The notes under the pieces are model-generated. The model saw nothing but the letters and a program-made list of their open reading frames with translations, made no database searches and was not told where the DNA came from. The position numbers and the translations under genes were made by a program. Shown one piece after another: positions 55,136-64,000 of a stretch of 64,000 nucleotides of DNA (position 1 is the first letter of the stretch; each line of letters starts with the position of its first letter). Origin of the DNA: Neocallimastix lanati (nom. inval.) (taxonomy: Eukaryota; Neocallimastigomycota; Neocallimastigomycetes; Neocallimastigales; Neocallimastigaceae); NCBI GenBank assembly GCA_016946835.1, contig JACVTC010000109.1:31001-95000 (forward strand), in the 5' to 3' direction.

Positions 55136-58100
55136 TTAGTTATCTAAGTTATTCCATAAGTATTGGATAAAGTTGTAATAACCAGCACTGACAGCATCAC
55201 TATCATGCATAGCACCTGGAATGGTAAACCAAATATGTTCTTCTCCATTAGCCTTTAAAGCTTCATGGTAAGAATGTGGGTTTGAACTGACAACAAAGTC
55301 CTTAGTACCAACACTAATCATTTTAACAAGTGGTTCATATCTTTTATCATTAACCTTTAAATCTTCTGGTTGCATTAAACCCTTGTGTTCACCAGTTAAA
55401 AGATCAACTGCTGGAATAACACCTGGAGCTGGAGAGAAGGCACCAAGATAACCGAATAATTCTGGATGAGTAAAACCAATGTAAAGAGTATTACGACCTC
55501 CCATTGAGAAACCAGCAAGTGCAGTATTTTCTCTACCAGTAGCAACAGAATAATTACTTTCAATATATGGCATAATTTCATTAATTAATTCATTAATAAA
55601 GTTATCATAACCATCAAAATGTTCTTGAGTAAAGCTTGGTTCAACACCAACACCATCAGCTGGAGCATAAGTATTTGGAAGAACAATAATCATTTCTTTA
55701 GCCTTACCTTCATTAACTAAATTGTTGTAAATTTCAATAGTACCCATGCCTTCTTCTAATAAACCATCTTCATTATTTAAAATACCATGTAAGTAATATA
55801 AAACTGGATATTTCTTTTCAGTAGTGTAATTTGCTGGTAAAATAATATTCATTTTTCTATCAACATTTGTTGAGTAAGAATGGTAAGTAATCTTTTCAGC
55901 TTTACTGTAAGTAACTCCACTCTTTTGAATCTTAGCTTCTGGAGGACAAGTATTAACAACATTAAGTTTACTCATATAACCTTCAGTTGGAACTTCCATT
56001 TCAACTGGAGCATCCCAATCAGGAATTTGAGCTTCTGGGAAATCACCATTAGTTTGATCTGGAGATTCAGTAGTATTATCTTGATATGATAACTTAGTTT
56101 CGTCATTATCTAAATTATTCCATAAATATTGAATAAAGTTATAGTAACCAGCACTAACAGCATCACCATCATGCATAGCACCTGGAACAGTAAACCAAAT
56201 ATGTTCTTCATTGTTATTAGCTAAAGCCTTATGATAACTATTTGGATTATCCATGACAACAAAGTCCTTAGTACCAACACTAACCATAGTAACAAATGGA
56301 GAAAGACCTGCTGGAGCCTTTAATTCTTCTGGTTGCATTAATCCCTTTTGTTCTCCTTCAATTGGGAAAACACCTGGAGCTGGAGAAAAGGCACCAAGAT
56401 AACCGAATAATTCTGGATGAGTAAAACCAATGTAAAGAGTATTACGACCTCCCATTGAGAAACCAGCAAGTGCAGTATTTTCTCTACCAGTAGCAACAGA
56501 ATAATTACTTTCAACATATGGCATAATTTCATTAATTAATTCATTAATAAAGTTATCATAACCATCAAAATGTTCTTGAGTAAAGCTTGGTTCAACACCA
56601 ACACCATCAGCTGGAGCATAAGTATTTGGAAGAACAATAATCATTTCTTTAGCCTTACCTTCATTAACTAAATTGTTGTAAATTTCAATAGTACCCATGC
56701 CTTCTTCTAATAAACCATCTTCATTATTTAAAATACCATGTAAGTAATATAAAACTGGATATTTCTTTTCAGTAGTGTAATTTGCTGGTAAAATAATATT
56801 CATTTTTCTATCAACATTTGTTGAGTAAGAATGGTAAGTAATCTTTTCAGCTTTACTGTAAGTAACTCCACTCTTTTGAATCTTAGCTTCTGGAGGACAA
56901 GTATTAACAACATTAAGTTTACTCATATAACCTTCAGTTGGAACTTCCATTTCAACTGGAGCATCCCAATCAGGAATTTGAGCTTCTGGGAAATCACCAT
57001 TAGTTTGATCTGGAGATTCAGTAGTATTATCTTGATATGATAACTTAGTTTCGTCATTATCTAAATTATTCCATAAATATTGAATAAAGTTATAGTAACC
57101 AGCACTAACAGCATCACCATCATGCATAGCACCTGGAACAGTAAACCAAATATGTTCTTCATTGTTATTAGCTAAAGCCTTATGATAACTATTTGGATTA
57201 TCCATGACAACAAAGTCCTTAGTACCAACACTAACCATAGTAACAAATGGAGAAAGACCTGCTGGAGCCTTTAATTCTTCTGGTTGCATTAATCCCTTTT
57301 GTTCTCCTTCAATTGGGAAAACACCTGGAGCTGGAGAAAAGGCACCAAGATAACCGAATAATTCTGGATGAGTAAAACCAATGTAAAGAGTATTACGACC
57401 TCCCATTGAGAAACCAGCAAGTGCAGTATTTTCTCTACCAGTAGCAACAGAATAATTACTTTCAACATATGGCATAATTTCATTAATTAATTCATTAATA
57501 AAGTTATCATAACCATCAAAATGTTCTTGAGTAAAGCTTGGTTCAACACCAACACCATCAGCTGGAGCATAAGTATTTGGAAGAACAATAATCATTTCTT
57601 TGGCCTTACCTTCATTAACTAAATTGTTGTAAATTTCAATAGTACCCATGCCTTCTTCTAATAAACCATCTTCGTTATTTAAAATACCATGTAAGTAATA
57701 TAAAACTGGATATTTCTTTTCAGTAGTGTAATTCGCTGGTAAAATAATATTCATTTTTCTATCAACATTTGTTGAGTAAGAATGGTAAGTAATCTTTTCA
57801 GCTTTACTGTAAGTAACTCCACTCTTTTGAATCTTAGCTTCTGGAGGACAAGTATTAACAACATTAAGTTTACTCATATAACCTTCAGTTGGAACTTCCA
57901 TTTCAACTGGAGCATCCCAATCAGGAATTTGAGCTTCTGGGAAATCACCATTAGTTTGATCTGGAGATTCAGTAGTATTATCTTGATATGATAACTTAGT
58001 TTCGTCATTATCCAAATTATTCCATAAATATTGAATAAAGTTATAGTAACCAGCACTGACAGCATCACCATCATGCATAGCACCTGGAACAGTAAACCAA

Positions 58101-61100
58101 ATATGTTCTTCATTGTTATTAGCTAAAGCCTTATGATAACTATTTGGATTATCCATGACAACAAAGTCCTTAGTACCAACACTAACCATAGTAACAAATG
58201 GAGAAAGACCTGCTGGAGCCTTTAATTCTTCTGGTTGCATTAATCCCTTTTGTTCTCCTTCAATTGGGAAAACACCTGGAGCTGGAGAAAAGGCACCAAG
58301 ATAACCGAATAATTCAGGATGAGTAAAACCAATGTAAAGAGTATTACGACCTCCCATTGAGAAACCAGCAAGTGCAGTATTTTCTCTACCAGTAGCAACA
58401 GAATAATTACTTTCAACATATGGCATAATTTCATTAATTAATTCATTAATAAAGTTATCATAACCATCAAAATGTTCTTGAGTAAAGCTTGGCTCAACAC
58501 CAACACCATCAGCTGGAGCATAAGTATTTGGAAGAACAATAATCATTTCTTTAGCCTTACCTTCATTAATTAAATTGTTGTAAATTTCAATAGTACCCAT
58601 GCCTTCTTCTAATAAACCATCTTCATTATTTAAAATACCATGTAAGTAATATAAAACTGGATATTTCTTTTCAGTAGTGTAATTCGCTGGTAAAATAATA
58701 TTCATTTTTCTATCAACATTTGTTGAGTAAGAATGGTAAGTAATTTTTTCAGCTTTACTGTAAGTAACTCCACTCTTTTGAATCTTAGCTTCTGGAGGAC
58801 AAGTATTAACAACATTAAGTTTACTCATATAACCTTCAGTTGGAACTTCCATTTCAACTGGAGCATCCCAATCAGGAATTTGAGCTTCTGGGAAATCACC
58901 ATTAGTTTGATCTGGAGATTCAGTAGTATTATCTTGATATGATAACTTTGTTTCGTCATTATCTAAATTATTCCATAAATATTGAATAAAGTTATAGTAA
59001 CCAGCACTGACAGCATCACTATCATGCATAGCACCTGGAATGGTAAACCAAATATGTTCTTCTCCATTAGCCTTTAAAGCTTCATGGTAAGAATGTGGGT
59101 TTGAACTGACAACAAAGTCCTTAGTACCAACACTAATCATTTTAACAAGTGGTTCATATCTTTTATCATTAACCTTTAAATCTTCTGGTTGCATTAAACC
59201 CTTGTGTTCACCAGTTAAAAGATCAACTGCTGGAATAACACCTGGAGCTGGAGAAAAGGCACCAAGATAACCGAATAATTCAGGATGAGTAAAACCAATG
59301 TAAAGAGTATTACGACCTCCCATTGAGAAACCGGCAAGTGCAGTATTTTCTCTACCAGTAGCAACAGAATAATTACTTTCAATATATGGCATAATTTCAT
59401 TAATTAATTCATTAATAAAGTTATCATAACCATCAAAATGTTCTTGAGTAAAGCTTGGTTCAACACCAACACCATCAGCTGGAGCATAAGTATTTGGAAG
59501 AACAATAATCATTTCTTTAGCCTTACCTTCATTAACTAAATTGTTGTAAATTTCAATAGTACCCATGCCTTCTTCTAATAAACCATCTTCATTATTTAAA
59601 ATACCATGTAAGTAATATAAAACTGGATATTTCTTTTCAGTAGTGTAATTCGCTGGTAAAATAATATTCATTTTTCTATCAACATTTGTTGAGTAAGAAT
59701 GGTAAGTAATCTTTTCAGCTTTACTGTAAGTAACTCCACTCTTTTGAATCTTAGCTTCTGGAGGACAAGTATTAACAACATTAAGTTTACTCATATAACC
59801 TTCAGTTGGAACTTCCATTTCAACTGGAGCATCCCAATCAGGAATTTGAGCTTCTGGAAAATCACCATTAGTTTGATCTGGAGATTCAGCAGTATTATCT
59901 TGATATGATAACTTTGTTTCGTCATTATCTAAATTATTCCATAAATATTGAATAAAGTTATAGTAACCAGCACTGACAGCATCACCATCATGCATAGCAC
60001 CTGGAACAGTAAACCAAATATGTTCTTCATTGTTATTAGCTAAAGCCTTATGATAACTATTTGGATTATCCATGACAACAAAGTCCTTAGTACCAACACT
60101 AACCATAGTAACAAATGGAGAAAGACCTGCTGGAGCCTTTAATTCTTCTGGTTGCATTAATCCCTTTTGTTCTCCTTCAATTGGGAAAACACCTGGAGCT
60201 GGAGAGAAGGCACCAAGATAACCGAATAATTCTGGATGAGTAAAACCAATGTAAAGAGTATTACGACCTCCCATTGAGAAACCAGCAAGTGCAGTATTTT
60301 CTCTACCAGTAGCAACAGAATAATTACTTTCAATATATGGCATAATTTCATTAATTAATTCATTAATAAAGTTATCATAACCATCAAAATGTTCTTGAGT
60401 AAAGCCAGGTTCAACACCAACACCATCAGCTGGAGCATATGTATTTGGTAGAACAATAATCATTTCTTTAGCCTTACCTTCATTAACTAAATTGTTGTAA
60501 ATTTCAATAGTACCCATGCCTTCTTCTAATAAACCATCTTCATTACTAAAAATACCATGTAAGTAATATAAAACTGGATATTTCTTTTCAGTAGTGTAAT
60601 TTGCTGGTAAAATAATATTCATTTTTCTATCAACATTTGTTGAATATGAATGGTAAGTAATCTTTTCAGCCTTACTGTAAGTAACTCCACTCTTTTGAAT
60701 CTTAGCTTCTGGAGGACAAGTATTAACAACATCAAGTTTACTCATATAACCTTCAGTTGGAACTTCCATTTCGACAGGAGAATCCCATTCAGGAGGTTGA
60801 TAATCTTGGAAATCGTAAGAAGTTTGATCTGGAATTATTTGTTCTGATTTTTTTTCATTTAATGAAACTATACCACACCAAGAAGATCCATCAATACCCC
60901 ATTTTCCCTTTTCATCTTCAAATGAAATTTCAGTTGATGAATCACAACATTTGTAACCAAATTTAGCAGACCAACATTCCTGAACTTCTTCATTACTTGC
61001 AACACCACACCATTCATCATTTTCAATACCCCAATAGCCATTTTCATCATTTTTAACTGAAGCAATTCCAGTAGTACAACATGAGTAACCTAATTTAGCA

Positions 61101-61171
61101 GAGAAACATTCTGCTGATACTTTTGATGTAAAAGCTAATCCTATTATAGTTAATAATTCAAAACCTCTCAT
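55136..61171 (-). CDS. Secreted cellulosomal esterase with two dockerins and six tandem CE1-like (feruloyl/acetyl xylan esterase type) domains
   Basis: One exon, 2,011 residues. Signal peptide 1-20 (cut at VSA/EC). Two fungal CBM10-like dockerins at about 22-57 and 66-101, each CxSAK.GY.CC ... WGI ... WCG, which attach enzymes to the fungal cellulosome. Then six alpha/beta-hydrolase domains, repeat period 317 residues (322 for two of them), at 60793-59843, 59842-58877, 58876-57926, 57925-56975, 56974-56024 and 56023-55139. Each has YPVLYYLHG, the nucleophile motif GFSMGG (Ser299 in domain 1), GTKDFVV (Asp363) and PGAMHD (His394), so all six look active. Linkers read YQDNTTESPDQTNGDFPEAQ. CE1 enzymes free ferulate or acetate from plant xylan; the actual substrate is inferred. 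Domains 2 and 6 share a variant segment. Several-fold repeats of this esterase in one chain are unusual. Confidence 0.92.
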   Translation of the reverse strand: MRGFELLTIIGLAFTSKVSAECFSAKLGYSCCTTGIASVKNDENGYWGIENDEWCGVASNEEVQECWSAKFGYKCCDSSTEISFEDEKGKWGIDGSSWCGIVSLNEKKSEQIIPDQTSYDFQDYQPPEWDSPVEMEVPTEGYMSKLDVVNTCPPEAKIQKSGVTYSKAEKITYHSYSTNVDRKMNIILPANYTTEKKYPVLYYLHGIFSNEDGLLEEGMGTIEIYNNLVNEGKAKEMIIVLPNTYAPADGVGVEPGFTQEHFDGYDNFINELINEIMPYIESNYSVATGRENTALAGFSMGGRNTLYIGFTHPELFGYLGAFSPAPGVFPIEGEQKGLMQPEELKAPAGLSPFVTMVSVGTKDFVVMDNPNSYHKALANNNEEHIWFTVPGAMHDGDAVSAGYYNFIQYLWNNLDNDETKLSYQDNTAESPDQTNGDFPEAQIPDWDAPVEMEVPTEGYMSKLNVVNTCPPEAKIQKSGVTYSKAEKITYHSYSTNVDRKMNIILPANYTTEKKYPVLYYLHGILNNEDGLLEEGMGTIEIYNNLVNEGKAKEMIIVLPNTYAPADGVGVEPSFTQEHFDGYDNFINELINEIMPYIESNYSVATGRENTALAGFSMGGRNTLYIGFTHPELFGYLGAFSPAPGVIPAVDLLTGEHKGLMQPEDLKVNDKRYEPLVKMISVGTKDFVVSSNPHSYHEALKANGEEHIWFTIPGAMHDSDAVSAGYYNFIQYLWNNLDNDETKLSYQDNTTESPDQTNGDFPEAQIPDWDAPVEMEVPTEGYMSKLNVVNTCPPEAKIQKSGVTYSKAEKITYHSYSTNVDRKMNIILPANYTTEKKYPVLYYLHGILNNEDGLLEEGMGTIEIYNNLINEGKAKEMIIVLPNTYAPADGVGVEPSFTQEHFDGYDNFINELINEIMPYVESNYSVATGRENTALAGFSMGGRNTLYIGFTHPELFGYLGAFSPAPGVFPIEGEQKGLMQPEELKAPAGLSPFVTMVSVGTKDFVVMDNPNSYHKALANNNEEHIWFTVPGAMHDGDAVSAGYYNFIQYLWNNLDNDETKLSYQDNTTESPDQTNGDFPEAQIPDWDAPVEMEVPTEGYMSKLNVVNTCPPEAKIQKSGVTYSKAEKITYHSYSTNVDRKMNIILPANYTTEKKYPVLYYLHGILNNEDGLLEEGMGTIEIYNNLVNEGKAKEMIIVLPNTYAPADGVGVEPSFTQEHFDGYDNFINELINEIMPYVESNYSVATGRENTALAGFSMGGRNTLYIGFTHPELFGYLGAFSPAPGVFPIEGEQKGLMQPEELKAPAGLSPFVTMVSVGTKDFVVMDNPNSYHKALANNNEEHIWFTVPGAMHDGDAVSAGYYNFIQYLWNNLDNDETKLSYQDNTTESPDQTNGDFPEAQIPDWDAPVEMEVPTEGYMSKLNVVNTCPPEAKIQKSGVTYSKAEKITYHSYSTNVDRKMNIILPANYTTEKKYPVLYYLHGILNNEDGLLEEGMGTIEIYNNLVNEGKAKEMIIVLPNTYAPADGVGVEPSFTQEHFDGYDNFINELINEIMPYVESNYSVATGRENTALAGFSMGGRNTLYIGFTHPELFGYLGAFSPAPGVFPIEGEQKGLMQPEELKAPAGLSPFVTMVSVGTKDFVVMDNPNSYHKALANNNEEHIWFTVPGAMHDGDAVSAGYYNFIQYLWNNLDNDETKLSYQDNTTESPDQTNGDFPEAQIPDWDAPVEMEVPTEGYMSKLNVVNTCPPEAKIQKSGVTYSKAEKITYHSYSTNVDRKMNIILPANYTTEKKYPVLYYLHGILNNEDGLLEEGMGTIEIYNNLVNEGKAKEMIIVLPNTYAPADGVGVEPSFTQEHFDGYDNFINELINEIMPYIESNYSVATGRENTALAGFSMGGRNTLYIGFTHPELFGYLGAFSPAPGVIPAVDLLTGEHKGLMQPEDLKVNDKRYEPLVKMISVGTKDFVVSSNPHSYHEALKANGEEHIWFTIPGAMHDSDAVSAGYYNFIQYLWNNLDN

Positions 61172-63917
61172 TTTCTTAATTTATTATTTATGTATATTTT
61201 TTAACTTTGAAAAATAATAAATTTGTAGAAAAATAATCACAAAATTAATATTTTTTTTTAATACCTTAATTCTATAATTCTTTAAAATCCAATTTCAATT
61301 AATATTTTTATTTTTTAAAAAATATTTAATTGAAATTGTATTCAATTTAATATATAAAATAAATTAACTTATAAATATATACTCTTTTCTTTTTTTATTC
61401 TTATAATTTTTTTTAATAATATATATAATAACTATTACTAAATAAAAATTAAGAAACAACAACTTGGAAGATGAAATTAAGAAATTTGTTTTATTTTTAT
61501 ATAAAAATAAAAACAAAAAAAAAAAAAAAAAAATTATTCTTATAATTATTAATAAAAAATATTATATTTTTTTATAAGAATATAAATTAATAATTTATTT
61601 AATAAAGCAAATAAATAATGTATTTTTAATATATTACGCTTAATACTAAGAATTTGAATTAAATATTATTAAAATATTTTATATTATATTCAAAATATAT
61701 TTTTTTTTATTTTTTTAATAATATTTATATAATCTAATGTGATACGTTACATAAGAATATCAAATACCATATATAGAATAGTATCAATTATTTTTTAAAT
61801 TAAAAAATATATTAATTCGAATATCGAAATTTTTGAAAATAAATATATTTTATAAATAATAAAATTTAAACTTTTCATTCTACTACTATTATACTTCTTA
61901 GTTATTTATTAATAAATCAGTTCATATATTAATATAAAATTTATTTTATTTTGAAAACTTTATTACATTAATAAATAATTTTTATTATTTTTTTTTTTAT
62001 TTTTATTGATTTTTTTTTTCCGCATTATCTCATAAATTAAAAAGTAAAAAATAATATAATTTTAATAATATAATTTTTTTATTATAAAAATAATAAAAAA
62101 GAATATAAATTTAACCTGTAATTATTAATATATATAATTATTAATATATAATAGAAATTAATTTTACAGAAGCATTAAAAGTATTTACTAAACTTATTTT
62201 CATAGTTCTTTATACGAAAATATAAAAATGACTTTAAATATTAATATATTTTCTAAAAATTTATTGAATTAATGGTATTTATAACAATTAGTCTTTCCTT
62301 TATTTAATGTCACAATAATAATTATGTATAAATTGCTTAAAATTTTTTATAAAATTTGCATTAAAATAATGAAAATAATAATATTGAATTATTAAAATGA
62401 AAGTTCATAAAGAAAATTAAAAAATTCAAAAAAATTTTTAATAAAATAAATAATAATAAAATTTAAGTAATTGATTGTTATTTAATTTTTATTAGTCATT
62501 ATGGTTTGATTGTGTAATATTTGAAAATAAATTAAATCATTATTCCTTTTTATTATTATCTAATTAATATAAATATATATTTGTATTTAAATATGTATGT
62601 ATTTATTCCTGTTATATTTAATTTATATTTCTTTTATGAAAAAGACACATGTAAAATTTAAAAGGAGATAATTTACAACTTGTGTAAGATATAGATAATA
62701 ATAATATATTTAATGATTATATTAACATAGGACAAAAAAAAAATATTTTTATTAATTATTATTAAAATATATATATATATATATTTTATATATGATTATA
62801 CGATATTAATAATTAAAATATTTATATTTAGTTAGTAAATATTGTTAGATAAATATTTAAAAATAAAAAAATTATTTTATTATTAATAAATTATATTTTT
62901 CTGTCTCCTCATAGGGAGGCAGAAGAATATAATTTATTAATTTATTTTATTATAAATTTATTCAAAAAATATTAATATTTATAATTTCACATTGTTATTA
63001 TTATTAAATAATCTTTATTAATTAATATAATATAATAAATGTCGAAAAAGGTGAAGAATAAATATAATGAAAAAGTATCCTTTATCTAATATTAAAAATA
63101 ATAAAAATTGATTATTTAATTTAATATTATAAAAAGTATAATATAAATAATAAAAGATTTAAAATAAAAAAATAAAAATATAGTAAAATAAAACAATTAA
63201 AATAAAATAAAAGTTGATATATTTATAAATTATTTACATATTTACAACATAACATAACATAACATGAAAAGTTACATTACAAATTTTATGTTTATATTAA
63301 TTTTATGTGTTGGTATAGAATTTATGATATTATATGAATCTATTTTATATCATATTATAAATCAGTGATAGTTAATCAAAATAATTATTAATTTATTTTT
63401 ATGAATTTATTAACAAAATATTATTATTAATAATAGTTTCTATTTTCATTTTATATCATTGGAGTTGTACCAAAAGTGATTCAAAACGATTTAAATTCAT
63501 TAATGGATAATTTATAAAAAATCTTTATAACAAAGAATATATAATAATGATAATATTTACGATAATTAATAATAATTATTCCATTTGATATAAACCTTTT
63601 ACTGAATTTAAATATAATAAATTTATAATGGATAAATAAATATCAGCATAATTAATTTAACAATAATTCCAATAATTCATAATCAAAATAATAATAATAT
63701 ATAGTAAACTTTATTATTAATATATATATAAATGCATCTTTATTATTTTATTTAATATTATTTTTTAAAAAAAAAAATGGAGGAGGCTTATACTTTTTAT
63801 TGTAATTTTAATATTATATATTTAATAATATGTAAATAATTGACTTTATTAAAAATACTAAAAATACTAAATTAATATTAATGTGTAATATTTATAATTA
63901 TTAATTTGATTTAATAA

Positions 63918-63987
<70 letters not shown>

Positions 63988-64000
63988 TATTTAATTAAAT
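61172..64000. other. Long AT-rich intergenic end region
   Basis: 5' flank of the esterase gene, then spacer. A 34-codon frame at 63,264-63,368 (MKSYITNFMFILILCVGIEF...) looks like a signal peptide but leads into nothing recognisable; it may be a decayed secreted or receptor-type gene start. A43 and TA tracts lie at 63,923-63,990. No confident gene. Confidence 0.5.
62881..62940. repeat. Near-perfect hairpin, ~25-bp stem
   Basis: ttaataaattatatttttct then gtctcc, and ggaggc then agaagaatataatttattaa, pair around a 6-base loop (tcatag) with two weak positions. It is the only GC-containing patch for several hundred bases. Confidence 0.85.

Noticed and set aside
55396-60966. Series of short frames in other phases of the esterase repeats, both strands
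   Set aside because: They recur at the 951/966-bp repeat period and are shadows of the main frame.
63264-63368. 34-codon signal-peptide-like frame as a gene
   Set aside because: Too short, with no downstream coding continuation seen; kept only as a remark in the intergenic entry.

Overview
The window looks like nuclear DNA of an anaerobic gut fungus (Neocallimastigomycota). This is inferred from extreme A+T richness, short AT-rich GT-AG introns, huge TTA/TTTTA simple repeats, a secreted six-domain CE1-type esterase carrying two fungal (CBM10-like) dockerins, a class C seven-helix receptor with a bacterial-type solute-binding ectodomain, and genes of a flagellated fungus (BBS9, soluble adenylyl cyclase, a Rabin8/Sec2-like factor). 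No tRNA, rRNA or CRISPR array was seen.

1-22,700 is the gene-rich part: the 3' exon of an unidentified Asn/Gln/Ser/Thr-rich protein; BBS9/PTHB1 in 19 exons on the minus strand; divergent from it a membrane-anchored cytochrome-b5-like MAPR protein; an ADCY10-type soluble adenylyl cyclase in 11 exons, one of them only 12 nt; and on the minus strand a Rabin8/Sec2-type Rab exchange factor. Three of these five belong to ciliary membrane trafficking or signalling in animals. The gaps hold simple repeats, including a (TTTTA)n block with a 58-bp minisatellite and a perfect 155-unit TTA array.

22,700-31,200 holds a worn Ty1/copia fossil, a three-exon radical SAM/SPASM gene that looks prokaryotic in origin, and a small secreted acidic single-pass membrane protein.

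31,800-42,600 is a nest of mobile elements. A copia retroelement with LTRs carries a 1.1-kb TA-flanked DNA transposon in its body, and a 4.8-kb Mutator-like element (MULE) sits in its 3' LTR between perfect 9-bp target duplications. Inside the MULE a further inverted-repeat structure encloses the same minisatellite found elsewhere in the window. A 385-bp poly(A)-tailed retroposon with a 14-bp target duplication lies just outside.

43,400-48,700 holds a small four-helix membrane protein and the solute-binding/7TM receptor, whose 3' end has a decayed duplicate downstream. 48,700-55,100 is mostly AT-rich spacer with a second MULE transposase and a LINE reverse transcriptase fragment. 55,136-61,171 is one long esterase gene with six near-identical catalytic domains, probably a plant-cell-wall enzyme docked to the fungal cellulosome. 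The last 2.8 kb appear empty apart from short hairpins and homopolymers.
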